Shown piece after piece: positions 8,218-16,699 of a DNA stretch of 64,000 nucleotides (position 1 is its first letter; the number at the start of each line of letters is the position of its first letter). The DNA comes from Brucella intermedia LMG 3301. Lineage in GTDB: Bacteria; Pseudomonadota; Alphaproteobacteria; Rhizobiales; Rhizobiaceae. The translations under genes were made by a program, and so were the position numbers. The DNA lies in assembly GCF_000182645.1 (NCBI RefSeq), contig NZ_ACQA01000001.1, positions 992,001-1,056,000 of the forward strand. Direction: 5' to 3'. Below the pieces are notes generated by a model. That model was given only the letters and a program-made list of their open reading frames with translations, did not search any database and had not been told where the DNA came from.

Positions 8218-9357
8218 ATGGGAAATGAAACGGTTCTGCGCAACGCACGCATCGTGCTCGCCGACGACGTTGTCCTCGGTTCCCTGAAGCTCGTGGACGG
8301 CAAGATCGCCGATATTTCCGCCGGTGCATCCAGTACCGGCGAGGATATGGAAGGCGACTTCCTGACGCCCGGTCTGGTCGAGCTGCATACGGATCATCTC
8401 GAAGGGCACTATGCGCCGCGCCCGAAAGTGCGCTGGAACCCGATTGCCGCCGTGCAGGCCCACGATGCACAGATTGCCGCCTCGGGAATCACCACCGTTT
8501 TCGATGCCCTGCGCATCGGCTTCGATGACGACGCCGAAACGGGTATCGATGATATGCGCAAGCTTTCTTCGGCAATTGCCGAGGGCCGCGCGGCGGGGCG
8601 CTTGCGCGCCGACCATTTCCTGCATCTGCGCTGCGAGGTTTCAGCACCCGATTGCCTTCCGGCCTTTGAAAAATTCGGCAACCAGCCGCTGGTCAGGCTG
8701 GTGTCCCTGATGGATCACGCGCCGGGGCAGCGCCAGTTTACCGATATCGAAAGCTACAAGACCTATTTCCTCCGCAAGCTGAAATTCTCGGAAGAGGAGT
8801 TCAGGCTCTATTGCGAGCGCCGTATCGGCCAGTCGCAGCAATATTCCGCGCCGACGCGCAAGGCGATTGCCGAACTGTGCCATCAGCGCGGGGTTATTCT
8901 CGCAAGCCACGACGACGCGACCGTGGAGCATGTGGCGGAGGCGCAGGCGCAGGGGATACGTGTCGCCGAATTTCCAACGACCCACACGGCCGCCAAGGCT
9001 TCAAAAGTTTCCGGCATGTCGGTTCTGATGGGCGCGCCGAATGTTGTGCGCGGCGGTTCGCATTCTGGAAATGTCTCCGCGCGTGAACTGGCCGAGGCCG
9101 GAAATCTCGACATCATATCGTCGGACTATATCCCGGCCAGCATGATGCAATCGGCCTTTTTCCTCGCCGATGTCGTGGAAAGCATCTCCTTGCCGCAGGC
9201 CATTCGTCTGGTTTCCGCCAATCCTGCGCGCGCGGTGGGGCTGGAGGATCGCGGCGAGATCGTTGCCGGCAAGCGGGCCGACCTCGTCCGCGTTCAGATC
9301 GCCGATCACGTTCCGATCATCCGCACCGTCTGGCGCGAGGGGCGGCGGGTTATCTAG
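8218..9357 (+). CDS. phnM: Alpha-D-ribose 1-methylphosphonate 5-triphosphate diphosphatase
   Basis: A 379-residue amidohydrolase-fold enzyme of the C-P lyase pathway that removes diphosphate from ribose 1-methylphosphonate 5-triphosphate. The metal site motif HTDHLEGH is at residues 57-64. Later family motifs include FLRCEV-type strands, ILASHDDATVEH and PTTHTAAKA with the tail NPARAVGLEDRGEI. It starts 3 nt after the DUF1045 stop, so the two form an operon. None of phnGHIJKL, which make and consume its substrate, is in the window. Its TAG stop overlaps the stop of the convergent HAD gene on a shared CTAG (9354-9357). Confidence 0.92.
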   Translation: MGNETVLRNARIVLADDVVLGSLKLVDGKIADISAGASSTGEDMEGDFLTPGLVELHTDHLEGHYAPRPKVRWNPIAAVQAHDAQIAASGITTVFDALRIGFDDDAETGIDDMRKLSSAIAEGRAAGRLRADHFLHLRCEVSAPDCLPAFEKFGNQPLVRLVSLMDHAPGQRQFTDIESYKTYFLRKLKFSEEEFRLYCERRIGQSQQYSAPTRKAIAELCHQRGVILASHDDATVEHVAEAQAQGIRVAEFPTTHTAAKASKVSGMSVLMGAPNVVRGGSHSGNVSARELAEAGNLDIISSDYIPASMMQSAFFLADVVESISLPQAIRLVSANPARAVGLEDRGEIVAGKRADLVRVQIADHVPIIRTVWREGRRVI

Positions 9358-10037
9358 CCTACAGGGTCTGGCGCTGTCGGTTCCAGCCCCAGCCTGCCGT
9401 CGCTCAGGATATCGAGCTGCAGATTGCGATAGCTCTGGATGCTGAGATGGGAAGTCTGGGGCGAATGCGGATGCGTCGCGGTTACCACGACAACGCTCGC
9501 ACCGGCGGTTTCTCCGGCAACGATACCGGCTGGCGCATCCTCGAACACAAGGCAGTTGTGCGGGTCGAAGCCAAGCCGCTTCGCGCCAAGCTGGAAGCAT
9601 TCGGGGCTCGGCTTGCCGCGCTCGACATCTTCGGCTGACACGATTGTCTTGGGCATCGGCAATCCCGCCGCCGCGACGCGACGGCGCGCCAGTTCGAGCG
9701 GCGCAGAGGTTACAATCGCCCAGCGGTCTTCCGGCAGCGCGCTCAGAAACTCATGCGCGCCATCGATGGGCGCGATGCCTTCCAGATCGGCCATTTCGGC
9801 CTGAAGCAATATTTCCGCCTCGCGGATCGGGTCGACGCCGGGCAGGGCAAGGCGGCGGACGGTTTCCACTGCCCGAACACCGTGGATGGTCGGCAGGAAT
9901 GTAACCGGATCGATGCCATGGCGTATCGCCCATTCGCTCCACACCCGTTCGGTTGCTTCGATGGAACTCAATATCGTGCCGTCCATGTCGAACAGAAACG
10001 CATCGAATGATTTGCCGAAAGGGGAAAAGGAGGTCAC
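9354..10037 (-). CDS. HAD-superfamily sugar-phosphate phosphatase (subfamily IA)
   Basis: A 227-residue haloacid dehalogenase-like hydrolase. Motif I is FDAFLFDMDGT with the nucleophilic Asp, motif II is IVTSAP, motif III lies around RGKPSPECF and motif IV is CLVFEDAPAG. The cap domain between motifs I and II fits subfamily IA beta-phosphoglucomutase-like phosphatases. I chose GTG 10037 (MTSFSPFGKSFDAF), with AAGGAAA 8 nt upstream, because the longer reading frame to 10337 has no conserved content. It is convergent with phnM, sharing four bases. The substrate is unknown; small sugar or polyol phosphates are typical for the group. Confidence 0.83.
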   Translation of the reverse strand: MTSFSPFGKSFDAFLFDMDGTILSSIEATERVWSEWAIRHGIDPVTFLPTIHGVRAVETVRRLALPGVDPIREAEILLQAEMADLEGIAPIDGAHEFLSALPEDRWAIVTSAPLELARRRVAAAGLPMPKTIVSAEDVERGKPSPECFQLGAKRLGFDPHNCLVFEDAPAGIVAGETAGASVVVVTATHPHSPQTSHLSIQSYRNLQLDILSDGRLGLEPTAPDPVG

Positions 10038-10308
10038 GCCGAATTTCCTTGAATTACGCAGATGAGAATCGGGAATGCTTCTGCACTCAATCATAGTGCG
10101 TCTTGGACGAGAAGACAGTCGTGGAGCGACGAGAGTTTGTCTCTGGTGTGAAATTTTTCTGCGCCTCACTATATAAAGCGCTGGTGGCCGCGATAGCGGC
10201 GAAACTTGATCATTTCGATCAATTGTGGCTTTTGGCACGCTTCCGAACTTGAATAAATGTCGAAAGCGCCGACTGCGACTGAATCGCATTCTCAGGATTG
10301 TTGTATAA
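10038..10308. promoter_or_regulatory. Divergent intergenic region between the HAD gene and dusA
   Basis: This is a 271-bp region between genes that point away from each other. It contains an inverted repeat TTGATC-ATTTC-GATCAA at 10206-10222, about 87 bp before dusA, and AT-rich stretches suited to promoters on both strands. It is open in the HAD frame, but the composition there is not protein-like. No small gene is evident. Confidence 0.4.
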
Positions 10309-11322
10309 ATGACTGAAATAAAATCAAAAAACCGCAACTATCCGAACGTTCGTTTTGCCGTCGCGCCGATGATCGATTGGTCGGACAGGCATTGCCGGTA
10401 TTTTCACAGGCTCTTTTCCAGTCATGCATTGCTCTATACCGAAATGGTCGTGGCGGATGCCATCATCCATGGCCCGCGCGACCGGTTGCTGGGCTTCGAC
10501 GCGGCCGAACATCCGGTTGCGCTGCAACTTGGCGGTTCCGACCCGGCAAAGCTGAAAGAGGCGGCGAAGATCGGCGCCGATTACGGCTATGATGAAATCA
10601 ATCTCAATGTCGGCTGCCCGTCGGATCGCGTGCAGTCCGGTACATTCGGAGCCTGCCTCATGCAGACCCCGGATGTGGTGGCGCGCTGCGTTTCAGCCAT
10701 GAAGGAGGCGGTTTCCGTGCCTGTCACAGTCAAATGCCGCACCGGCGTTGACGATCAGGATGTGGAGGTTGCGCTCGACACTTTGGCCGATATGACGCTT
10801 GACGCGGGAGCGGATGCGCTTTGGGTCCATGCCCGCAAGGCCTGGCTGAAAGGGCTCTCGCCGAAGGAGAACCGCGAGATTCCGCCGCTTGACTATGATC
10901 GCGTCTATCGCCTCAAGGCGCGGCTCGGCGATGTTTTCGTCGGCATTAACGGCGGCATCACTACGCTTGATGAGGCAGAGCAACACTTGCAGACGGTCGA
11001 CGCGGTGATGCTCGGTCGCGCCGCTTATCACAATCCTGAACTTCTGGCAGAGGTGGATGTGCGCCTTTATGGCGGCGAACAGCGCGATACCTCGATGGCA
11101 GGCATCATCGACGAGATGTGCGCTTATATCGATCGCCATATCGCGGCGGGCGGCAGGCTGTCCCATGTGAGCCGCCATATGGTCGGACTTTTTACCGGGC
11201 AGCCGGGTGCACGGCGCTGGCGGCAAATCCTTTCGACGGATGCCACCAGGCCGGGGGCAACTAGCGATGTGCTGCGTCAGGCCCATGCCGTCGTGACCGA
11301 AGCGGCAGCAGAAGCAGCTTAA
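10309..11322 (+). CDS. dusA: tRNA-dihydrouridine synthase A
   Basis: A flavin-dependent enzyme that reduces uridine in the tRNA D-loop. It has 337 residues. Family motifs are APMIDWSDRHCRYF at the N-terminus, the FMN-barrel segment LQLGGSDP, the catalytic-Cys loop NLNVGCPSDRVQSG and KCRTGVDD. The two extra motifs VHARKAWLKGLSPKENR and INGGI separate DusA from DusB and DusC. ATG 10309 follows an AT-rich leader; a later start is unlikely because NVRFAVAPM is near the N-terminus. Its end overlaps the stop of the convergent protease gene by four bases. Confidence 0.93.
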   Translation: MTEIKSKNRNYPNVRFAVAPMIDWSDRHCRYFHRLFSSHALLYTEMVVADAIIHGPRDRLLGFDAAEHPVALQLGGSDPAKLKEAAKIGADYGYDEINLNVGCPSDRVQSGTFGACLMQTPDVVARCVSAMKEAVSVPVTVKCRTGVDDQDVEVALDTLADMTLDAGADALWVHARKAWLKGLSPKENREIPPLDYDRVYRLKARLGDVFVGINGGITTLDEAEQHLQTVDAVMLGRAAYHNPELLAEVDVRLYGGEQRDTSMAGIIDEMCAYIDRHIAAGGRLSHVSRHMVGLFTGQPGARRWRQILSTDATRPGATSDVLRQAHAVVTEAAAEAA

Positions 11323-12023
11323 TCGATCAGAATAAGCTGGTCGCCGCGGACGGTGAAACCGCCGAGCGTCTGCAGAAAATTCATGCCGAGCAGGCTGCCG
11401 GTCATCAGCCCTTCCTTCGTCACCATGGCGCGCACATTCTGGCGTTCGATATCGCCGATCTGCAAGGTGGCGATGGTGATGACTGCCGCGCTTGCCGTGC
11501 CATTGGCCGTCATGATCGGAACGGAATAGTTGAGCGAGGCCGTGTCTATGCCTGCGCGCTCCGCATCCTGCTGGGACAGGACGACCGAGGACGCGCCGGT
11601 ATCGACCAGAAAATGAACGCGTGCTCCGTTCACACGTCCGTTCACCTCGAAATGGCCGTTGGCAGCCTTTGCAAGCGTTACGGTCAGCGCACCATCGGCA
11701 TTGCGGCCCGAAATAGGGCTTCCCGGCACCAGCCCCGCCGTGACCCGGCTTGCAACGTCCTGCAACTCGTAACGGTACTGGTAGCCCGCAACGAGGGCGA
11801 GAATGATCACGGCCCAAACGGCCATGTTGCGCGCAAAGTCGGTCAGTTTGATACCGGAACCGAGCAGGCCGGCGGCAAGCACGACGCCCCATATGCCCAG
11901 ATAGGCGGCGCGGGCAAACACGTCATTGTCCATGCCCAGCGTTGAGCCGCCGTCATTGTTGGACATCAGCAGCAGGACGACAACGGCGACTGCCGCAATA
12001 ATGAGCCAGAAAAAGCGCCCCAT
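11319..12023 (-). CDS. Retropepsin-like clan AA aspartic protease, membrane-anchored
   Basis: A 234-residue protein with three predicted membrane segments at about residues 3-20, 41-58 and 66-82. These are followed by a single retropepsin-like domain. The catalytic Asp is D141 in FLVDTGASSVVLS, and the family-typical LLGMNFLQTLGGF lies near the C-terminus. One DTG per chain means it should work as a dimer, as retroviral-type proteases do. The family (TIGR02281 type) is common in alphaproteobacteria and its targets are unknown. Its ATG overlaps the TGA of the DUF1289 gene (ATGA arrangement), so the two are translationally coupled. Confidence 0.87.
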   Translation of the reverse strand: MGRFFWLIIAAVAVVVLLLMSNNDGGSTLGMDNDVFARAAYLGIWGVVLAAGLLGSGIKLTDFARNMAVWAVIILALVAGYQYRYELQDVASRVTAGLVPGSPISGRNADGALTVTLAKAANGHFEVNGRVNGARVHFLVDTGASSVVLSQQDAERAGIDTASLNYSVPIMTANGTASAAVITIATLQIGDIERQNVRAMVTKEGLMTGSLLGMNFLQTLGGFTVRGDQLILID

Positions 12024-12217
12024 CAGCCAATTCTCTTTTCTACGATGATTTCGTGCCTGTCGGCGAGAAGCGACAGGACGGCTGTTCGCTCTTCCGCGCT
12101 CATGCTGGACCAGCGTGCGATTTCATCAAGCGTCCGCGCGCAGCCGAGGCAGAAACCGGTTTCCGTGTCGATCGTGCATATCAATATGCACGGGGATTCG
12201 ATGGTTGACATATCCAT
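12023..12217 (-). CDS. DUF1289 small cysteine-rich protein
   Basis: A 64-residue protein with the DUF1289 signature: [20 protein letters not shown], carrying four cysteines with a CLGC pair, then RTLDEIARW. The cysteines suggest a small metal- or Fe-S-binding module; this is an inference, as no function is established for the family. Its stop overlaps the start of the downstream aspartic protease gene, so they form a two-gene unit. It starts only 18 bp after the cobS stop on the same strand, so cobS may be cotranscribed. Confidence 0.85.
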   Translation of the reverse strand: MDMSTIESPCILICTIDTETGFCLGCARTLDEIARWSSMSAEERTAVLSLLADRHEIIVEKRIG

Positions 12218-12235
12218 GGATGCAATGTGGTTGCA

Positions 12236-13018
12236 TCAAAGGGCCATGACAAGCCCGGCGAGCACGGCAATCGAACCGATCTGCTGTGCCGCGCCCAGAG
12301 TATCTCCCGTCTGTCCGCCTATTTTTGCCATGCAAAGTCGGGCGAAGCCGAAAATCAGGACGGTCACCAACACCAGCGCATTGATGAGCGCCAGGAAACC
12401 GCCGGAAGGTAGCAGTGTAAGGACAAGAACGGCCAGCCCGATGCCGGAGCCGCAAACAACGGTCTCCCATTGCGGTTGGCCGACGCTGTCGGAAAGCCCG
12501 CCCGGACGCGCCGAGGGCAGCGCATGCCAGAACGCAAGCATGCCGGCGCGGCTTGCCGCTTCGCAGCCGATCAGCGCAAGCACTGCATATCCTGCGCCCG
12601 CGCGGTCGATGATCGCCATCAGGAAAGACGCTTTCACACCGACAATGACGATCAGGGCAAGCGCGGCGAAAGTCCCGATGCGGGAATCCTTCATGATATC
12701 CAGCCTGCGATCGGCGGAAGAGGCGCCGAAAAAGCCATCGGCAGTATCGCCCAGCCCATCTTCGTGTAGCGCGCCGGTCATCGCCGCCAGCGCGCCAATC
12801 GCGAGCAGCGCACAGGCAAGGGGCGGGAGATTCATTCCATGGGCCGCGTAAAGCACGATACCCGCCAGCAGTCCCAGCACGGCTCCCGCGAGCGGAAATG
12901 CCCGTGCATTGCGCGGCAACGAATCATCGCCGTTTTCAAACCAGCGTTGCGGAAGCGGCAGGCGGCTCAGAAAGCCGAGGCTGCGGATCGTGTCGCCAAG
13001 GAGACTATTTCGCTGCAA
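12236..13018 (-). CDS. cobS: Adenosylcobinamide-GDP ribazoletransferase (cobalamin synthase)
   Basis: Joins adenosylcobinamide-GDP to alpha-ribazole in the final steps of adenosylcobalamin assembly. It is a 260-residue polytopic inner-membrane protein. Typical motifs are the N-terminal FLSRLPLP and the catalytic metal-binding loop [14 protein letters not shown], followed by [13 protein letters not shown]. Alternating hydrophobic segments fill the rest. It is divergent from cobT, whose product makes alpha-ribazole phosphate for this enzyme, so the pair serves lower-ligand attachment. No cobalamin riboswitch consensus is visible in the 151-bp gap between them. Confidence 0.94.
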   Translation of the reverse strand: MQRNSLLGDTIRSLGFLSRLPLPQRWFENGDDSLPRNARAFPLAGAVLGLLAGIVLYAAHGMNLPPLACALLAIGALAAMTGALHEDGLGDTADGFFGASSADRRLDIMKDSRIGTFAALALIVIVGVKASFLMAIIDRAGAGYAVLALIGCEAASRAGMLAFWHALPSARPGGLSDSVGQPQWETVVCGSGIGLAVLVLTLLPSGGFLALINALVLVTVLIFGFARLCMAKIGGQTGDTLGAAQQIGSIAVLAGLVMAL

Positions 13019-13169
13019 GTCACTGTTCCACTTTGTTTCCGGCCCGGATTTTCGCGATAATTCGCCTCAATGTTGCTTCAACTCAAAGAGGTGATTTGAA
13101 AATTCGCGTCAGTGCTTATAGGACGAGCCCCACGAATTTACATCTCCCATCTTTGATTGGACTGAACCT

Positions 13170-14189
13170 ATGAGCGCCAGCGGCCTACCTTTTGACGATT
13201 TCCGGGAACTGATCCGCAATCTGCCGGGGCCTGATCTGGGGGCGGAAAGGGCCGTTCGCGAGCGTGAGGCTACGCTGACGAAGCCCGCAGGTTCGCTGGG
13301 GCGCATGGAAGAGATCGCGGCATGGCTTGCCGCATGGACCGGAAAGCGCACGCCGCAGATCAATCGCCCGCTGGTTGCGGTGTTTGCCGGCAATCATGGC
13401 GTGACGGCCAAGAACATCACGCCGTTTCCGCCGAGCGTGACGGCACAGATGGTCGAAAATTTTGCAGCCGGGGGCGCGGCCATCAATCAGATCTGTATCG
13501 CCAACGATCTTGGGCTGAAAGTTTTCGATCTGGCGCTGGAACATCCGACAGGCGACATAACGGAAGAGCCGGCCATGGATGAGCGCACCTGCGCCGCGAC
13601 CATGGCCTTTGGCATGGAAGCGATTGCCGGTGGAACCGACCTCCTGTGCATCGGCGAAATGGGCATCGGCAATACCACGATTGCGGCGGCCATCGCGCTG
13701 GCGCTTTTCGGCGGAACAGCGGAAGACTGGGTTGGACCCGGCACGGGCTCGACGGGCGAACTGCTTGAGCGCAAGCTTGCCGCCGTGCGCAAGGCGGTTG
13801 CGCTCCATCAGGCGCATCTGCAGGACCCGCTGGAGGTTTTGAGCCGCCTCGGTGGCCGCGAAGTCGCGGCCATGGCTGGCGCAATCCTCGCGGCGCGCAT
13901 GGAAAAAATCCCGGTCATCGTCGACGGCTTCGTGGCAAGCGCTGCGGCGGCGGTGCTCTATGCCGCCAATCCGGAAGCCATCGATCATTGCCTGTTCGGT
14001 CATGTTTCCGCCGAGCCGGGCCATCGCAAGCTTCTCGCGAAGATGGGCAAGCAGCCGCTGCTCGACATGGGAATGCGCCTCGGAGAAGGCACGGGCGCTG
14101 CGCTCGCAGCCGGTATCGTCAAGGCGGCGGCACTATGCCATGGCGGTATGGCGACGTTCGAACAGGCTGGAATATCCGGCTCGAAATAA
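13170..14189 (+). CDS. cobT: Nicotinate-nucleotide-dimethylbenzimidazole phosphoribosyltransferase
   Basis: Transfers phosphoribose from nicotinate mononucleotide to 5,6-dimethylbenzimidazole, making alpha-ribazole 5-phosphate for cobalamin. The 339-residue product has the family motifs KPAGSLGRME, AGNHGVTAKNITPFP, MGIGNTTIAAAI, WVGPGTGSTGELL and GMRLGEGTGAALA. The conserved glutamate of the catalytic site lies in the late EGTG segment. It is divergently arranged with cobS and ends 17 bp before a strong terminator. In Pseudomonas-style naming this gene is cobU. Confidence 0.95.
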   Translation: MSASGLPFDDFRELIRNLPGPDLGAERAVREREATLTKPAGSLGRMEEIAAWLAAWTGKRTPQINRPLVAVFAGNHGVTAKNITPFPPSVTAQMVENFAAGGAAINQICIANDLGLKVFDLALEHPTGDITEEPAMDERTCAATMAFGMEAIAGGTDLLCIGEMGIGNTTIAAAIALALFGGTAEDWVGPGTGSTGELLERKLAAVRKAVALHQAHLQDPLEVLSRLGGREVAAMAGAILAARMEKIPVIVDGFVASAAAAVLYAANPEAIDHCLFGHVSAEPGHRKLLAKMGKQPLLDMGMRLGEGTGAALAAGIVKAAALCHGGMATFEQAGISGSK

Positions 14190-14206
14190 TGGTCGCCACG
14201 CCGTCA

Positions 14207-14237
14207 AAAAAGCCCGCTATCGAGCGGGCTTTTCTTT
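14207..14237 (+). terminator. Rho-independent terminator after cobT
   Basis: AAAAAGCCCGCT pairs with AGCGGGCTTTT around an ATCG loop (14219-14222), followed by CTTTT. It is a GC-rich stem with T-run directly after the cobT stop; the A-run on the left gives weak bidirectional potential for the Lrp gene. Confidence 0.9.
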
Positions 14238-14249
14238 TAAACAAATGCT

Positions 14250-14309
14250 TGAATGCGACAAAACAAATATTTGGAGCGGTTCCACGATTCCGTTTTAACT
14301 GGAGCCGCC
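14250..14309. repeat. Degenerate copy of the interspersed repeat family
   Basis: The segment with TGCGACAAAACAAATATTTGGAGCGG shares its core with the repeat at 56928-57072 (TGCGATAAAACAAATAGTTAGAGCGG) and has the same relation to the 62-bp repeats near 6 kb. It lies between two 3' ends, a usual place for such palindromes. Confidence 0.5.
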
Positions 14310-14789
14310 CTAGTTGTTGTCTTTGTCGAGCACCATGTAGTCGAGCGGCAGTTCGGTCGTGTATTTGATCTGCTCCATGGCGAAGGACGACGACACGTCG
14401 CGGATTTCGATCTTGCTGATCAGGCGCTTGTAGAAGGCGTCATAGGCGGCAATGTCCGGCACGGCCACGCGCAGCAGATAATCCACGTCACCGCTCATGC
14501 GATAGAATTCGATGACTTCAGGAAACTCCTGAACCACTTCGGAAAAGCGCTTCAGCCATTCGTGGCTGTGCGAACTTGTGCGCACCGATACGAACACCGT
14601 CACCCGCGCATTGACGCGAACCGGATCGAGAATGGCCACACGGCGCTTGATGACGCCATCTTCTTCCAGCTTCTGGATGCGGCGCCAGCACGGCGTCGTG
14701 GAAAGGCCAACTTTCTTGGCAACGTCTGCCACCGCAAGTGTCGCGTCTTCCTGCAATAAGCGCAGTATCTTCCTGTCGAGCCTGTCCAT
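14310..14789 (-). CDS. Lrp/AsnC family transcriptional regulator
   Basis: A 159-residue regulator. The N-terminal helix-turn-helix spans MDRLDRKILRLLQEDATLAV through STTPCWRRIQKLEEDGVI (residues 1-46). The C-terminal RAM/AsnC ligand domain follows (VTVFVSVRT, then GDVDYLLRVAVPD). Such proteins form octamers and often sense an amino acid. The clearest neighbours offer no metabolic hint: it faces the cobT 3' end, and a UDG-like gene lies upstream on the same strand after 128 bp. Auto-regulation from that 128-bp gap is likely for the family but not shown here. Confidence 0.92.
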   Translation of the reverse strand: MDRLDRKILRLLQEDATLAVADVAKKVGLSTTPCWRRIQKLEEDGVIKRRVAILDPVRVNARVTVFVSVRTSSHSHEWLKRFSEVVQEFPEVIEFYRMSGDVDYLLRVAVPDIAAYDAFYKRLISKIEIRDVSSSFAMEQIKYTTELPLDYMVLDKDNN

Positions 14790-14917
14790 GCGTTTCCGTT
14801 CCCGGTTTTAGAAATCGTTTCCCGAACTTTGCGAATAGGTGAAACGTCATACCTTATGGTTTGCAATGACCGGAAGTTACAGGAAAAATATTCTGATGAA
14901 AACGAATGGAGTAAAAA

Positions 14918-15559
14918 TTATTTATCGTCGCCGATGAGGTGTCGCACTTTTGCCTGAAGAACAGGCACCACTTCAGCGTCGAACCACGGATTTCGCTTGA
15001 GCCAGCCGGAGTTGCGCCAGGAAGGATGAGGCAGGGGCAGCGCGATTCGCCCCGCCTGATTGGGCGTCTCCATGAAATGCCGCCAGTTCCTGACGGTCTC
15101 GGTCAGATTGCGGCCCCGATAGTCGGGCAGGTGATAGGCAAGGGCGTATTGCCCGACCACCAGAATGAATTCCAGCTGCGGCATCGCGGCGAAAACGCGG
15201 TCATGCCACGTCTGGCGGCATTCGCGGCGCGGCGGAAGATCGCCGCCATGTTTGTCATAGCCTGGGAAGCAGAAGCCCATCGGTACGATGGCGAAGCGTG
15301 ACGGATCATAAAACTCTTCGCGTGACACGCCGAGCCATTGCCGCAGGCGATCCCCGGATGGGTCGTTGAACGGCAACGATGTGTTATGGACTCGAATGCC
15401 GGGAGCCTGGCTGCAAATGCCGATTTTCGCGGTATCCGAGACGATACAGACGGGATTGGGCTCGTGCGGCAGGGGCGGTGGAAACCGCGGTGTGTCGCGA
15501 CAGATACGGCAGGCCCGGATCGAGTGTTTGAGCTCGTCCAGTTTTTCCATGAATTCCAT
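14918..15559 (-). CDS. Uracil-DNA glycosylase-like protein
   Basis: A 213-residue member of the UDG-like superfamily. An early four-Cys-like start (CRICRD) is followed by the family A motif region KIGICSQAPGIRVHNTSLPF. The motif near the C-terminus is LPLPHPSWRNSGW, with the conserved HPS. The subgroup is widespread in alphaproteobacteria and its members have not clearly been shown to excise uracil; the A-motif QAPG differs from the GEAPG of families 4 and 5. A DNA repair role is inferred. The start is the ATG at 15559 or the in-frame ATG four codons later. Confidence 0.82.
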   Translation of the reverse strand: MEFMEKLDELKHSIRACRICRDTPRFPPPLPHEPNPVCIVSDTAKIGICSQAPGIRVHNTSLPFNDPSGDRLRQWLGVSREEFYDPSRFAIVPMGFCFPGYDKHGGDLPPRRECRQTWHDRVFAAMPQLEFILVVGQYALAYHLPDYRGRNLTETVRNWRHFMETPNQAGRIALPLPHPSWRNSGWLKRNPWFDAEVVPVLQAKVRHLIGDDK

Positions 15560-15576
15560 CAGCTCCGTGGATAGTT

Positions 15577-15604
15577 CATTGGGGATAGATCATTGGGGAT
15601 AGAT
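15577..15604. repeat. Direct duplication of a 14-bp sequence
   Basis: CATTGGGGATAGAT occurs twice in a row (15577-15590 and 15591-15604), ending on the stop codon of the nuclease gene. It is a simple slippage-type duplication in an intergenic gap of about 44 bp. Confidence 0.85.
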
Positions 15605-16251
15605 CATTTCATGAAGGTGCGAATGTGTTCCCTTATATAGGTAAATGCATCGCGGATTACAGCCAGGGGCGGTTTGTGTTCGGCTGGCTGTTCAACGTTC
15701 GGGCTGTGATGTTCCTTGCGCCACAGGGAGGGCTGCTCGAATTTTCCGGCCCATATGCCGCGCTGGCCGCGGCGGGCATCTCTTTCCTCTCGCTGATAAT
15801 CGCCATAGGAAACGGCCCAGCCCTGTTCGACCATCCAGCCGTTGAGATCGGTTTCTCCAAGATAACAGCGGGCCAGTTCGCGGCCATACTGATCCCGTCC
15901 TTCCGTCTCGCAGCGAATCGAGGACTTGCCGATTCTGGATCGCAGAAGGTTACGGGCCTCCCTGCCGCAATCGTAAGGAGTTCCCGCCCGGATACATTGC
16001 TGCTGCATCTCCGGCGCGTCGATACCCTTGAGGCGTATATGAATCTTGCCAAGGATCACCGTGTCGCCGTCGATCACATAGACCGGGCCCGCCAATGCCT
16101 CCCTGGGTGCCGACCGGATCGGCAGATAGGCGATCAGCACGGCTAAAAAAGAAAAAAGCAATATAGTCAAAAGGATACTGCGAAAACTTATGCCATTGCT
16201 TTTGCGGGGCTGGCGATAGGGACGTCTGTAGGGACGGCGGTATCTGCTCAT
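15604..16251 (-). CDS. Staphylococcal nuclease-like (thermonuclease) protein, membrane-anchored
   Basis: A 215-residue protein. A basic N-terminus (about 20 residues rich in Arg and Tyr) precedes a membrane segment at residues 25-44, followed by an SNase domain. That domain shows VIDGDTVILGKIHIRLKGIDAPE (residues 59-81), with the metal-binding Asp and catalytic Arg, then the DQYGRELARCYLG stretch with the Glu/Arg pair. The signal-anchor places the domain outside the inner membrane, so extracytoplasmic nucleic acid cleavage is likely. Several cysteines could form disulphides there. Neighbours share no evident pathway. Confidence 0.86.
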   Translation of the reverse strand: MSRYRRPYRRPYRQPRKSNGISFRSILLTILLFSFLAVLIAYLPIRSAPREALAGPVYVIDGDTVILGKIHIRLKGIDAPEMQQQCIRAGTPYDCGREARNLLRSRIGKSSIRCETEGRDQYGRELARCYLGETDLNGWMVEQGWAVSYGDYQREERDARRGQRGIWAGKFEQPSLWRKEHHSPNVEQPAEHKPPLAVIRDAFTYIREHIRTFMK

Positions 16252-16699
16252 GGGTGCGCTCCCCGACTCCCTTGCATCCTTGATTGAGACAGACTGCGGG
16301 CTCGTGTCGATGGCGTCAACAGGAGCAGATTTTCGGCCACAACAACAGCCGGTTTGTTGTCAATTAGCAACAGTCTTTACCGATGCTTTAGGCTAGAAAG
16401 AGCTATGGTAGATTTTGCCCATTTCCCGCCACAAACAGGCGTCACCGATCATTGGAAAGGCAGAAGCCACCAAAATATTGGGAGCCGCAAGCTCCAACAG
16501 GACAGGCAGGAATGACGAAGGGCGCGTTGTTGCACGGCAAACGGATTGGGAACAGGGTGAACCCTGTTCACGCACCTTTTATTCTTTCCCGTCATGGCAA
16601 GGCTTTTTTCGGCCAAGATCGGGTCTCAGTCTTGACGAAAACAGCGTGCATTCTGTCCTCCATGAATGTTTCCTCCACTGAGTGTGAAAGACCAGCGTT
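16252..16699. other. Gene-free stretch between the nuclease gene and exoR
   Basis: About 450 bp without a credible gene: open frames of 60-88 codons exist on both strands but show no family likeness or codon character. It holds two inverted repeats: ACAACA-GCCGGTT-TGTTGT near 16341-16359 and a near-perfect 20-bp palindrome at 16550-16569. The last 150 bp should contain the exoR promoter. A small RNA cannot be excluded. Confidence 0.5.
16550..16569. promoter_or_regulatory. 20-bp palindrome upstream of exoR (candidate operator)
   Basis: GAACAGGGT and ACCCTGTTC are exact 9-bp inverted arms separated by GA. A 2-nt centre suits a dimeric DNA-binding protein rather than an RNA hairpin. It lies about 133 bp upstream of the exoR start. 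The binding protein is unknown. Confidence 0.45.

Noticed and set aside
13019..13169. Possible cobalamin riboswitch between cobS and cobT
   Set aside because: The gap is only 151 bp and I could not find the B12-box-like core or the expected long fold.
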